From positions 868,001 through 932,000 of the forward strand of contig RZWH01000001.1 of the NCBI GenBank assembly GCA_004005435.1: 64,000 nucleotides of DNA, in the 5' to 3' direction. Each line of letters begins with the position of its first letter. Positions within the stretch are counted from its first letter, which is position 1. This DNA is from Rhodobacteraceae bacterium CCMM004. Lineage in GTDB: Bacteria > Pseudomonadota > Alphaproteobacteria > Rhodobacterales > Rhodobacteraceae. Positions 47,576 to 56,517 of this stretch are shown here, piece by piece. The position numbers were made by a program, and so were the translations under genes. Under the pieces are notes generated by a model that did not search any database, was not told where the DNA came from, and saw only the letters and a list, made by a program, of their open reading frames with translations.

Positions 47576-48430
47576 ATGGCCGACGATCCGAAAACCCTGG
47601 TCTCGACCGAGTGGCTGGCCGCGCACCTGGACAGCCCCGACCTGCGCATCCTCGACGCCAGCTACTACCTGCCCGACGCCGGCCGCGACGCGCGGGCCGA
47701 GTATGACGCCGCGCACATCCCCGGCGCCCGCTTCTTCGACATCGACGACGTGTCTGACGCCCGGTCCGACCTGCCGCATATGGCGCCGCCGCCCGAAAAG
47801 TTCATCAGTCGGATGCGCGCCATGGGCGTGGGCGACGGCCACCAGGTTGTGGTCTACGACGGCGCCGGCCTGTTCTCGGCCGCGCGGGTCTGGTGGCTGT
47901 TCCGGCTGATGGGCAAGACCGATGTGGCGGTCCTGGACGGCGGGTTCCCCAAGTGGCAGGCCGAGGGCCGCCCGGTGGAGGACATGGCCCCCGTCCTACG
48001 CGACCGCCACATCACCGCCACCCGGCAGAACCGCCTCGTCCGCGACGTCACCCAGGTCGCCGCCGCCGCCAAGTTGGGGGATCACGAGATCCTCGACGCA
48101 CGCTCGCCGGGTCGGTTCCGCGGCGACGAGGCCGAGCCGCGCCAGGGCATGCGCGCAGGCCACATCCCGGGGTCCAAGAACGTCCATTACGCAACGCTCC
48201 TCAACGACGACGGCACGATGAAGGACACAGCCGACCTCGCCGCCGTCTTCGACGCCGCCGGGGTGGACCGGGACAAGCCCGTGATCACCACCTGCGGGTC
48301 CGGGGTGACCGCGGCGATCCTCAGCCTGGCGCTCACCCGCCTGGGCCACGACGACCACGCCCTCTACGACGGCTCGTGGTCGGAATGGGGCGCGTATTCG
48401 GACCTCCCCGTCGCTACAGGAGACGCCTGA
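47576..48430 (+). CDS. sseA: 3-Mercaptopyruvate sulfurtransferase
   Basis: A 284-residue two-domain rhodanese. The first domain (LRILDASYYLPDAGRDARAE) lacks a Cys; the second contains the catalytic loop TTCGSGVTAAILSLAL, the CGSGVT form that separates mercaptopyruvate sulfurtransferases from thiosulfate sulfurtransferases. It takes sulfur from 3-mercaptopyruvate as enzyme persulfide. The next gene, an aromatic/aspartate-type aminotransferase, starts one base after its stop, and that pairing could supply mercaptopyruvate from cysteine. Confidence 0.95.
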   Translation: MADDPKTLVSTEWLAAHLDSPDLRILDASYYLPDAGRDARAEYDAAHIPGARFFDIDDVSDARSDLPHMAPPPEKFISRMRAMGVGDGHQVVVYDGAGLFSAARVWWLFRLMGKTDVAVLDGGFPKWQAEGRPVEDMAPVLRDRHITATRQNRLVRDVTQVAAAAKLGDHEILDARSPGRFRGDEAEPRQGMRAGHIPGSKNVHYATLLNDDGTMKDTADLAAVFDAAGVDRDKPVITTCGSGVTAAILSLALTRLGHDDHALYDGSWSEWGAYSDLPVATGDA

Positions 48431-48431
48431 C

Positions 48432-49616
48432 ATGCTGGAGAACCTTAAGGACCAACCCGCCGACAAGATCCTCGCCCTGATGCAGGCGTTCCGCGACGAC
48501 CCGCGGGACGATAAGATCGACCTGGGCGTGGGCGTCTACCGCAACGCCGCGGGCGTCACCCCGGTCATGCGCGCGGTCAAGGCCGCGGAGAAGCGCATCT
48601 GGGAGACGCAGGAGACCAAGGCCTATACCGGGCTTGCGGGCGATCCGGCCTATGCCAGGGCCCTGGGCGGCATGATCCTGGGCGACGCCGCCGACTGGGA
48701 CCGCCTGGCCGCGGTGGCCACGCCGGGCGGCACCGGCGCGATCCGCCAGGGGCTCGAGCTGATCGGGATGGCCGCCCCGGGCGCGACGGTCTGGGTCTCG
48801 GCGCCCACCTGGCCGAACCACCTGTCGATCCTGCGGCACCTGAACATGCCGATGCGCGACTACCACTACTTCGACGACGCCACCCGCGAGGTGGATTTCG
48901 ACGGCATGTTGGCCGACCTGGCGAAGGTCGGCCGCGGCGATGCGGTGCTGCTCCACGGGTGCTGCCACAACCCCACGGGCGCCAACCTCACGGCCGAGCA
49001 GTGGGCGCAGGTGGCCGACCTCCTGGCCGAGAAGGGGGCGATGCCGTTCATCGACATCGCCTATCAGGGCTTCGGCGACGGGCTGGACGCCGACGCCGCG
49101 GGGGTGCGCCTTCTGGCCGGGCGGCTGCCGCAGATGCTGATCGCGGCGAGCTGCTCCAAGAACTTCGGCATCTATCGCGAGCGGACGGGGCTGCTGATGG
49201 CGCTGGCCGAGGACGCCGGGCAGAAGGCGCTGGCGCAGACAAACCTGGCGCATCTCAACCGCCAGAACTTCAGCTTTCCGCCCGACCACGGCGCCCGTCT
49301 GGTGCAGACGATCCTGGGCGACGCCGACCTGCGCGCCGACTGGATGGCCGAGCTGGAGGACGTGCGGACGGGAATGCTGGACCTGCGCCGGCAGCTGGCC
49401 GACGAGCTGCGGCAGCGGTCGAACTCGGACCGCTTCGACTTCCTCGCCCGGCACCGCGGCATGTTCTCGCGCCTCGGCGCCACGCCCGCGCAGGTGGAGG
49501 CGCTGCGCCGCGACCACGGCATCTACATGGTGGGCGACAGCCGGATGAACATCGCCGGCCTGAACGCCCAGACGGTGCCGGTGCTGGCCCGCGCCATCGT
49601 CGACGTGGGGGTTTGA
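48432..49616 (+). CDS. Aspartate/aromatic amino-acid aminotransferase (class I, TyrB/AspC type)
   Basis: A 394-residue PLP enzyme of the Ia subgroup. Signatures: KIDLGVGVYRNAAG, HGCCHNPTGANLT, DIAYQGFGDGLDAD and the PLP Lys in AASCSKNFGIYRERTG. These are typical of AspC/TyrB, acting on aspartate, glutamate and aromatic amino acids; several such enzymes also transaminate cysteine. The gene follows sseA by one base, a tie that makes a cysteine-to-mercaptopyruvate step plausible. Confidence 0.92.
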   Translation: MLENLKDQPADKILALMQAFRDDPRDDKIDLGVGVYRNAAGVTPVMRAVKAAEKRIWETQETKAYTGLAGDPAYARALGGMILGDAADWDRLAAVATPGGTGAIRQGLELIGMAAPGATVWVSAPTWPNHLSILRHLNMPMRDYHYFDDATREVDFDGMLADLAKVGRGDAVLLHGCCHNPTGANLTAEQWAQVADLLAEKGAMPFIDIAYQGFGDGLDADAAGVRLLAGRLPQMLIAASCSKNFGIYRERTGLLMALAEDAGQKALAQTNLAHLNRQNFSFPPDHGARLVQTILGDADLRADWMAELEDVRTGMLDLRRQLADELRQRSNSDRFDFLARHRGMFSRLGATPAQVEALRRDHGIYMVGDSRMNIAGLNAQTVPVLARAIVDVGV

Positions 49617-49673
49617 CGGAACCGGCGCGACCTGCAACACATTCCCCCTCGTGAATATCAGGAGGGGGACAGA

Positions 49674-50585
49674 ATGTTCACACGGGAAAGCCCGTCCACA
49701 GGGCCGGGGTCGCCGCGGGTCATCGGCTTCTACGACGACCCGACCGGGTCCTGCCAATACGTCGCCGCCTGCCCTGCCACAGGTAAGTGCGCCATCATCG
49801 ATCCGGTGCAGGACTTCGACCCGGCGGCGGCGCACAGCGGGGTCGAGACGGCCCAGGCGATCCTCGACCGGGTGCGGCAGGAGGGGCTGGAGGTCGCGTG
49901 GGTGCTCGACACCCACCCCCATGCCGACCATCTGACCGCGGGCCGCTGGCTGGCCGAGCAGACCGGGGCGCCGCACGCGATCGGCGCTCGCGTGACCGAG
50001 ATCGCGGCGCTCTGGCGGGACTACTACAACCTGCCCGACGCGTTCGATCCGGCGGCGGACTTCGACCGCCTGTTCGCGGACGGCGAGACCTTCCAGGTCG
50101 GCGAGATGGATGTGCGGGTGATGCTGTCGGACGGGCACACGCTGGGCTCGATCACCTTCGTCATGGGCGACGCGGCCTTCGTCCACGACACGCTGATGCA
50201 TGTGGACGTAGGCACGTCGCGGGCGGATTTTCCCGGCGGGTCGTCGGCGGACCTTTACGACTCGATCCAGGAGATCCTGGCGCTGCCCGACACCACACGC
50301 CTGTTCATAGGCCACGACTATCCCCCAGTGAAGGACCGCAAGGACCCGGCATGGGAGGCGACCGTGGCCGCACATCGCGCGGGCAACCCCCATGTGGGCG
50401 GCGGCCGGTCCAAGGCCGCGTTTTGCACGCTGCGCGACGACCGCGACGCGACGCTGGGGCTGCCTGACCGGATGCTCCACGCGCTCCAGGTCAACCTGCG
50501 CGGCGGGCGCCTGCCCCCGCCCGAGGACGACGGCCACAGCTACTTCAAGATCCCCGCCAACCGTTTCGGAAAGGAACCGCGATGA
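49674..50585 (+). CDS. Persulfide-dioxygenase-like MBL-fold protein
   Basis: A 303-residue metallo-beta-lactamase-fold protein of the ETHE1/Blh branch. Metal ligands are in LDTHPHADHLTAGRWLAE, in VMLSDGHTLGSI and in RLFIGHDYPP; GTSRADFPGGSSADLY is the typical glutathione-persulfide region. Members oxidise glutathione persulfide to sulfite. AGGAGGGG lies directly before ATG 49674. Its stop overlaps the rhodanese start by four bases, as in many sulfide-oxidation pairs. Confidence 0.9.
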   Translation: MFTRESPSTGPGSPRVIGFYDDPTGSCQYVAACPATGKCAIIDPVQDFDPAAAHSGVETAQAILDRVRQEGLEVAWVLDTHPHADHLTAGRWLAEQTGAPHAIGARVTEIAALWRDYYNLPDAFDPAADFDRLFADGETFQVGEMDVRVMLSDGHTLGSITFVMGDAAFVHDTLMHVDVGTSRADFPGGSSADLYDSIQEILALPDTTRLFIGHDYPPVKDRKDPAWEATVAAHRAGNPHVGGGRSKAAFCTLRDDRDATLGLPDRMLHALQVNLRGGRLPPPEDDGHSYFKIPANRFGKEPR

Positions 50586-50959
50586 AAACCCAAGACACCG
50601 ACGCCGGCCCGCTGGAAGTCTGGACCCCGCAGGAGGTGGCCCAGGCGCTGGACAAGGGCGAGATCGCCGTGATCGACGTCCGCACGCCGCAGGAGTACAT
50701 GTTCGAGCACATCGAGGGCGCGATGTTGTTGCCCATGGCGTTCTTCGAGCCCTCGCGCCTGCCCGCGCAGGAGGGCAAGCGCCTGGTGCTCTACTGCGGC
50801 TCGTCGGCCCGGTCGGGCAAGATGGCGCAAAAGGCGCTGGCCTCGGGCGTCACCCCGATGGCGCATATGGAGGGCGGCTTTGCCGCATGGAAGGAGGCCA
50901 AGCTGCCCCATATCGGCACCGACATGGGCAGCGGCGCCCCCAAGCGCGTCACCCCTTGA
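50582..50959 (+). CDS. Single-domain rhodanese-like sulfurtransferase
   Basis: A 125-residue rhodanese with catalytic loop LVLYCGSSARSGKMAQKAL and the strand VIDVRTPQEYMFEHIEG. It can carry persulfide sulfur or make thiosulfate from sulfite and persulfide. ATG 50582 overlaps the stop of the persulfide-dioxygenase-like gene, so the pair is translated together. Confidence 0.93.
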   Translation: MKTQDTDAGPLEVWTPQEVAQALDKGEIAVIDVRTPQEYMFEHIEGAMLLPMAFFEPSRLPAQEGKRLVLYCGSSARSGKMAQKALASGVTPMAHMEGGFAAWKEAKLPHIGTDMGSGAPKRVTP

Positions 50960-50967
50960 GCGGGGCG

Positions 50968-51013
50968 GCAAGGGCCTTGGAAGGCCCTTGCAAGGCGCTT
51001 CGAAGCGCCTTGC
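50968..51013. terminator. Twin palindrome between rhodanese gene and amtB
   Basis: GCAAGGGCCTT-GG-AAGGCCCTTGC (50968-50991) and GCAAGGCGCTTC/GAAGCGCCTTGC (50990-51013) overlap by two bases. They lie between the 3' ends of convergent genes and are a likely bidirectional terminator. The arms resemble each other and those at 36629-36648. Confidence 0.75.
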
Positions 51014-51091
51014 CCCCCGCCCGCACCCGGACGCGCAAAACCCGGGCGCAGTGCGCGCCCGGGCCAGGGAGAAGGGCTGATAGGAAGGAGG

Positions 51092-52597
51092 TCAGCCCTT
51101 GGTAAAGTCCGGATAGGCCTCCATTCCCAGTTCGGCCACGTCGAGCCCGGTGATCTCGGCCTCTTCGTCCACCCGCAGGCCCATGACCGCCTTGAGGATC
51201 AGCCAGACCACCGCCGAGGCGACGACCACGAAGATGCCGACCGACACGATGCCCGTCAGCTGCGCCACCAGGCTGGCGTCGGGATTGGTCAGGACCACCG
51301 CGAGGGTGCCCCAGATTCCGGCGAAGAGGTGCACCGGGATGGCGCCGACCACATCGTCGATCTTCATCCGGTCGAGCATCGGCACGGTGAAGACCACGAT
51401 CAGACCGCCCACGGCGCCGATGATGGTGGCCATCCCCAGGGACGGGGTCAGCGGTTCCGCGGTGATCGACACCAGCCCGGCCAGCGCGCCGTTCAGCACC
51501 ATGGTCAGGTCCGGCTTCTTGTAGAGCACCTGAGTCAGGATCAGCGCAGTGATCGCACCGCCCGCCGCGGCCGTGTTGGTGTTGGCGAAGATTCGGCTGA
51601 CGTCGCTGACATCGCCCACGGTGCCCATGGCCAGCTGCGAGCCGCCGTTGAAGCCAAACCAGCCGAGCCACAGAATGAACGTGCCGAGCGTCGCCAGGGC
51701 CAGGTTCGAGCCCGGCATCGGGTGCACCGTGCCGTCCTTGAACTTGCCGATCCGCGCGCCGAGGATGATCGCCCCGGTGAGAGCCGCCCATCCGCCGACC
51801 GAGTGCACCACCGTGGATCCGGCGAAGTCGAGGAACCCGGCCTCGTCCAGCCAGCCGCCGCCCCACTTCCAAGACGCCTGGAGCGGATAGATGATCGAGG
51901 TCAGGATGATCACGAAGACCAGGAACGGCCAGAGCTTGATCCGCTCAGCCAGAGTGCCCGACACGATCGACGCCGTCGCCGCGCAGAACATGAGCTGGAA
52001 GAAGAAGTCCGAGGCGGTCGAGGCATAGCCGATGTCGTCGGCCCCCGCCGCGGCGATGCCCGTGGCCTCCAGCACGCCCACGGCCGGGAACAGCGCCGAG
52101 AACCAGCCCTCGATGGCCCAGTCTCCCAAGGGATACATGAGGTTGTAACCGATGAGGTAGTAGAAGATCGCGGCAAGCGAGAACAGCGCCACGTTCTTGG
52201 TCAACTGCATCGTCACGTTCTTGGACCGCACCAGCCCGGCTTCGAGCATGGCAAAGCCCGCGGCCATCCAGAAGACGAGGAACCCGCCCACCAGGAACAG
52301 CACGCTCGTCAGGATGAAATCGCCGTTCAGGAGAGGGGCGTATTCCGCCAGCGCCGCGTCGGTGGCGGCGGCTGCGGCGTCTTCGGGGCTCGCGCCCTCG
52401 CCGATGGCCTCGTCATAGGCGGCCGCTGCGGCGTCCTGCAGCTTGGTCGAGATGGCCTCGTCGATGGCCTGGAGCGCCGCGGTGCCCGCGGCCGTCGCTT
52501 CGGCCGATGGCCCGTCCTGTGCCGCGGCGCCCAGGGGCACCGTCAGCACGGCCAGTCCGAGGACCAGCGCGGTGAAAAGTGATGTCAGGTTTCGCAT
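51092..52597 (-). CDS. amtB: Ammonium transporter
   Basis: A 501-residue channel for ammonium with a signal peptide (LTSLFTALVLGLAVLTVPLG) and an Ala-rich N-terminal extension of about 80 residues, longer than in E. coli. Eleven helices follow. The family regions include AGFAMLEAGLVRSKNV, DFAGSTVVHSVGGWAALTGA and LGWFGFNGGSQLAMG. It is placed 19 bases behind glnK, which encodes the PII protein that blocks the channel when nitrogen is abundant. Confidence 0.95.
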   Translation of the reverse strand: MRNLTSLFTALVLGLAVLTVPLGAAAQDGPSAEATAAGTAALQAIDEAISTKLQDAAAAAYDEAIGEGASPEDAAAAATDAALAEYAPLLNGDFILTSVLFLVGGFLVFWMAAGFAMLEAGLVRSKNVTMQLTKNVALFSLAAIFYYLIGYNLMYPLGDWAIEGWFSALFPAVGVLEATGIAAAGADDIGYASTASDFFFQLMFCAATASIVSGTLAERIKLWPFLVFVIILTSIIYPLQASWKWGGGWLDEAGFLDFAGSTVVHSVGGWAALTGAIILGARIGKFKDGTVHPMPGSNLALATLGTFILWLGWFGFNGGSQLAMGTVGDVSDVSRIFANTNTAAAGGAITALILTQVLYKKPDLTMVLNGALAGLVSITAEPLTPSLGMATIIGAVGGLIVVFTVPMLDRMKIDDVVGAIPVHLFAGIWGTLAVVLTNPDASLVAQLTGIVSVGIFVVVASAVVWLILKAVMGLRVDEEAEITGLDVAELGMEAYPDFTKG

Positions 52598-52616
52598 AGT
52601 CAGTTACCCCAGCCCC

Positions 52617-52955
52617 TTAAATGGCATCGTCGTTGGTTTCGCCGGTGCGGACCCGCACGGCGCTGTCCACGTCGAGGACGAAAATCTTGCCGTCGCCGAT
52701 CTTGTCGGTCTTGGCGGTGGTGGCGATGGTCTCGACCACCTGATCGGCCATGCCCGCGGGCACGACGATCTCTAGCTTGACCTTCGGCACGAAGTTCACG
52801 GCGTATTCGGCGCCGCGGTAGATCTCGGTGTGGCCCGACTGCGAGCCGAATCCCTTGATCTCGGTGACCATCATGCCGCGCACGCCGATGGCGGTGAGCG
52901 CCTCGCGCACCTCCTCCAGCTTGAACGGCTTGATCGCTGCGATGATGAGTTTCAC
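52617..52955 (-). CDS. glnK: PII nitrogen regulator GlnK
   Basis: A 112-residue PII signal protein, exactly the usual length. The GTG start at 52955 gives MKLIIAAIKPFKLEEVREAL. The T-loop contains the uridylylation Tyr51 in GAEYAVNFVPK, and the C-terminus ends VRTGETNDDAI. It senses ATP/ADP and 2-oxoglutarate and, bound to AmtB, closes the channel. Pairing with amtB in this order is the common glnK-amtB operon. Confidence 0.96.
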   Translation of the reverse strand: MKLIIAAIKPFKLEEVREALTAIGVRGMMVTEIKGFGSQSGHTEIYRGAEYAVNFVPKVKLEIVVPAGMADQVVETIATTAKTDKIGDGKIFVLDVDSAVRVRTGETNDDAI

Positions 52956-53222
52956 GACTGTCCCCTTCTGCTGCGCGGGGCAGGGCCCGCACCGACTTGC
53001 ACGCGGAGAAGAGGGCGTGCTGCGGCGCGGCGGGCAAGCGATGGGCGCGGATGAGGAGACCCCCCACAGGGATAAGTTGCACAATTTTTGCACAAATGGG
53101 GCGCTGCGCCCGTTTTTTGTGCGCGCAACAAAAGAGGGCCGGGTGCGCGGCCCCTCTAAACACGCCGCCCGGATACCTATATGCTGGGCCGCAAAGAGCA
53201 GTTTCAAAGAAAAGGACCGGGC
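52956..53222. promoter_or_regulatory. Divergent control region of glnK-amtB and the penicillin-binding protein gene
   Basis: Two direct copies of TTGCACAA start at 53077 and 53088, one helical turn apart, in an AT-rich spot of otherwise GC-rich DNA. On the other strand they read TTGTGCAA. A hairpin with GAGGGcCG/CGGCCCCTC stems lies at 53133-53157. Such spacing suits a nitrogen-regulator (NtrC-type) site for the leftward glnK promoter, but the half-sites do not match the classical NtrC palindrome well. Confidence 0.45.
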
Positions 53223-55406
53223 ATGGCCAGCACCGGCAGACGCAAGCCGCCGCTGGTGGCCGAACGGCGCCGAAAAACCGGCGCCACACCGCGATCCGCG
53301 CCGCGGCGCAAAACCGCCCGTGGGGCGGCACGGCGGCCCAAGGGCGCGGTCGGCTGGATCCTGGCGCCGTTCCGCTGGCTGATCCGCCTCACCTTCGGCC
53401 TGGCGCTCAAGGGCGCGCTGGTGGTCGCGGCTCTGGTGGCGCTCGGCACATGGTATGTCTACACGACCCTGCCGCCGGTGGGCGCGTTGCTCGACGGGCG
53501 GGCCAAGGGGTCGGTGACGCTCCTCGACCGGGACGGCGAGATCTTTGCCTGGCGGGGCGAGCAGTTCGGCGGTCAGATCGACGCCGCGACCATCTCGCCG
53601 CATCTGCGCCATGCCATCGTCGCCACCGAGGACAAACGCTTCTACGGCCACTTCGGCATCGACCCGCGGGGCGTCGCCAGCGCCATCCGCATCAACCTGC
53701 GCGAGGGGCGCGGGCCGCTGTCGGGCCACGGCGGCTCGACCATCACCCAACAGTCGGCCAAGCTGTTGTGCCTCGGCGTCGAGTTCGATCCCGACGTGTG
53801 GGAGAGCGAGGCCGCCTACGAGGCCGATTGCCGCGAAGGCTCGCTCTGGCGCAAGATCAAGGAGGCGGTCTATGCGCTGGCCATGGAGGCGAAGTACTCC
53901 AAGGACGAGATCCTCACGATCTATGTGAACCGTGCCTTTCTCGGCGCCGGGTCGCGCGGGTTCGAGGCCGCCGCCCAGCGCTATTTCGGCAAGTCCGCCA
54001 ACGAGGTGAACCCCGCCGAGGCGGCGATGCTGGCGGGTCTTCTGGTGGCGCCGACGCGGTACGCGCCGACCAACAACCTGGCCCGCAGCCAGGAACGCGC
54101 GAACCTTATCCTCGGGCTGATGCAGGAGCAGGGCTATCTGACGGCCAAGGAGGCGGACATCGCCCGCGCCGCCCCCGCGCGCCTGTCCGAGGCGGCCGAG
54201 GCCCGCGCCGGCGGCTACTTTGCCGACTGGGTGATGGGGGATGCGCCCGAGTTCCTGACGCGCAAGACCACCGAGGACGTGATCCTGAGCACCACCTTCG
54301 ACGCCCGGATCCAGAGGGCGGCGGAATCGGCGCTGGCCCATATCTTTGAGACCAAGGTGCGCGAGGGGTCCAAGGCGCAGGCGGCCATCGTAGTGATGAG
54401 CGCCGACGGCGCCGTCCGCGCCATGGTGGGCGGCCGCAAGTTCAAGGGCGTCGCGGGCCAGTTCAACCGCGCGGTGATGGCCAAGCGGCAGACCGGCTCG
54501 GCGTTCAAGCCCTTCGTCTACGCCGCCGCGCTGGAGCTGGGATACGGCCCCGGCGACACGGTCGCGGACGCCCCCCTGACGCTGAACATCCCCGGATCCG
54601 GCGCCTGGTCGCCAAAGAACTACGACAATCGCTATCGCGGCACGGTGACGCTGACCACGGCGCTGGCGCACTCCGTGAACACGTCCGCGGTGCGGATCAG
54701 CGAGGCCGTGGGGCGCGAAAACGTGCGCAAGGTGGCCGAGGATTTCGGCATCGTCAGCGACCTGGCAAACGGGCCCGCCCTGGCCCTCGGCGCCTCAGAA
54801 TCCACCCTGGTCGAGATGACGGGGGCTTACGCCGGGATCCTCAACGGCGGCACGTCGGTCAAGGCCTACGGCCTGAGAGAGCTGCGGCTCCAGGGCGCCG
54901 ACACCCCGCTCATCGGCCAGGACGGCGGGCTGGGCGAGCGCGTCATCTCCGAGGGCGCGGCGCGCGATCTGGTCTGGATGATGCACAAGGTGGTGACCGA
55001 GGGCACCGGCACCCGCGCCCGCCTGGACGGGCGCGAGGCCGCGGGCAAGACCGGCACCACCCAGGTCGCGCGCGATGCATGGTTCTTGGGCTTCACCGCA
55101 GACTACGTGGCCGGGGTGTGGATGGGCTATGACGACAACACGCCGCTGACCGGGGTAACGGGCAGCGGCCTGCCCGCCGAGATCTGGCGCGAGACGATGG
55201 AGCGGGTGCACGCGGGCCTGCCCGCGCGGCCGCTGCCCATGGACGCGCCGGCCGCCCCGGCGCCCACGCCCACACCGCCGCCGGCCGACAACGTGGCCAC
55301 CGCCCCGGCGCCGGTCCAGCAGCCGCAACCGGTGCGCCGCGAGCCGGACTTGGCCGAACGGATCATCCTGGAGGTGCTCGGCGGCATCCTCGGCCGCAAC
55401 AACTGA
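53223..55406 (+). CDS. Class A penicillin-binding protein (PBP1-type)
   Basis: A 727-residue bifunctional peptidoglycan synthase. A basic cytoplasmic tail is followed by one transmembrane helix (ALKGALVVAALVALGTWYVY). The glycosyltransferase domain has AIVATEDKRFYGHFGIDP with the catalytic Glu and GGSTITQQSAK. The transpeptidase domain has SxxK in RQTGSAFKPFVY, SxN in AHSVNTSAVR and KTGTTQ. The tail is rich in Pro and Ala. AAAGGA lies seven bases before ATG 53223. It opposes glnK. Confidence 0.94.
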   Translation: MASTGRRKPPLVAERRRKTGATPRSAPRRKTARGAARRPKGAVGWILAPFRWLIRLTFGLALKGALVVAALVALGTWYVYTTLPPVGALLDGRAKGSVTLLDRDGEIFAWRGEQFGGQIDAATISPHLRHAIVATEDKRFYGHFGIDPRGVASAIRINLREGRGPLSGHGGSTITQQSAKLLCLGVEFDPDVWESEAAYEADCREGSLWRKIKEAVYALAMEAKYSKDEILTIYVNRAFLGAGSRGFEAAAQRYFGKSANEVNPAEAAMLAGLLVAPTRYAPTNNLARSQERANLILGLMQEQGYLTAKEADIARAAPARLSEAAEARAGGYFADWVMGDAPEFLTRKTTEDVILSTTFDARIQRAAESALAHIFETKVREGSKAQAAIVVMSADGAVRAMVGGRKFKGVAGQFNRAVMAKRQTGSAFKPFVYAAALELGYGPGDTVADAPLTLNIPGSGAWSPKNYDNRYRGTVTLTTALAHSVNTSAVRISEAVGRENVRKVAEDFGIVSDLANGPALALGASESTLVEMTGAYAGILNGGTSVKAYGLRELRLQGADTPLIGQDGGLGERVISEGAARDLVWMMHKVVTEGTGTRARLDGREAAGKTGTTQVARDAWFLGFTADYVAGVWMGYDDNTPLTGVTGSGLPAEIWRETMERVHAGLPARPLPMDAPAAPAPTPTPPPADNVATAPAPVQQPQPVRREPDLAERIILEVLGGILGRNN

Positions 55407-56034
55407 TCCCCTGCCCCAAGCCCCGGTGGGCGCCGCGAGAGCGGCCGCCGCGCCGTCTACGCGCCCAGGTCCTCAGGTTCCGCGTCGCAGGGAACACGGG
55501 CGTTGACCGACACCGCTCAGAGACGAGGGCAGCGCCGGGCGGGGCATTGGCGGCTGGGCGGAGCGCGATGAATGCGTCCCGGCATAGATGCGATGCGGCT
55601 TGGCGCCGGCCGGCGTGGGACCAGCAGATCGTGCTCCGAAACGACGGCAGTTCCGGTCCACGGGGTGGCCGAGGAGCGCCGCCCCGGGAGGTGAAACGGC
55701 CCTGCCCTGCGGTGCTCGCCGGGCTCGGCGCGGGGGCTGGGCGGACCGAGACGATGGCCACTGGCGTCGACCTCCCCCCGCGGGGAACACCATTGGCCCG
55801 TCCGCCACCGAGAGCCCTTCACCGGCGCGGCGTGACCCGGATCACCGCCGCTTGGCGCCTTGCTGAACCGTATGAGCGGCACGGTGGCGGCGCCGCCGTC
55901 CCCAGGCAAGGGACAAGTGCACTGCCCCGTGGGGGGGCGCGGCCAATGGCCGATGCTCGTATCCGCGTCGGTGCAGGGGGCGCACCGCGCTTGGCCTTCA
56001 TGGGATGATCAGGAAGACGGGCGGTCCCGTCGCT
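55407..56034. other. Intergenic region without a recognisable gene
   Basis: About 630 bases of GC-rich DNA between the penicillin-binding protein gene and a small secreted-protein gene that points towards it. Frames on both strands are short, Arg- and Pro-rich and lack a leader or family features. No tRNA or repeat was seen; it may be the remains of a lost gene. Confidence 0.5.
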
Positions 56035-56517
56035 CTACCCGCCGTTGCCGCAGGGGCTGCCGAGGAGGCACTGGCGCATCCGGTCGAGCACCGCGTCGGA
56101 GGGTCTTGCGAAGGCGAAGCTCGGGCAGGCCGCGACGTCCAGCGCATAGCCCCCCGGCACCCGCTCCAGGAATGCCAGGTGCGGCTCGGCGGGGTCGAGG
56201 CTTCCGCACCAGGGGCCGAGGCACTCCACCCGCAGGGTCAGTCGGGTCGAAACCGGAACAGTGAAGCCGTTGCGGGTCAATGCAGAGCCCGAGAACCGGG
56301 CGGGCACCGACACCGCGCGGGTGTCGCCGCCGCCCTGGGGCATCTTGGCCGGGTCGAAGACGAACCGCCCCGACACCACGAGATAGCTCTCCTCGGCGTT
56401 CAGCGCCCGTTGGAACGCCATCTCCGGGTCGGGCCGCAGGCAGGACAGCGCCCCGGCGGGTCCGCCCGCTCCGGCCAGCGCCGCGGCCAGCGCCAGGGCC
56501 CGCGCCGACCGCCTCAC
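56035..56517 (-). CDS. Small secreted Cys-rich protein
   Basis: A 160-residue protein with a signal peptide (RRSARALALAAALAGAGG) and six Cys in the mature part (GALSCLRPDPEM, LRVECLGPWCGSL, DVAACPSFAFARP, RQCLLGSPCGN), probably disulfide-bonded. Function unknown. The GTG start overlaps the stop of rppH by four bases, placing it last in the rsfS-rlmH-gpmI-...-rppH transcript. Confidence 0.72.
   Translation of the reverse strand: MRRSARALALAAALAGAGGPAGALSCLRPDPEMAFQRALNAEESYLVVSGRFVFDPAKMPQGGGDTRAVSVPARFSGSALTRNGFTVPVSTRLTLRVECLGPWCGSLDPAEPHLAFLERVPGGYALDVAACPSFAFARPSDAVLDRMRQCLLGSPCGNGG

Noticed and set aside
48414-50537. A 707-codon minus-strand frame
   Set aside because: It is antisense to the aminotransferase and the MBL gene, both of which have intact motifs, and its product is low-complexity.
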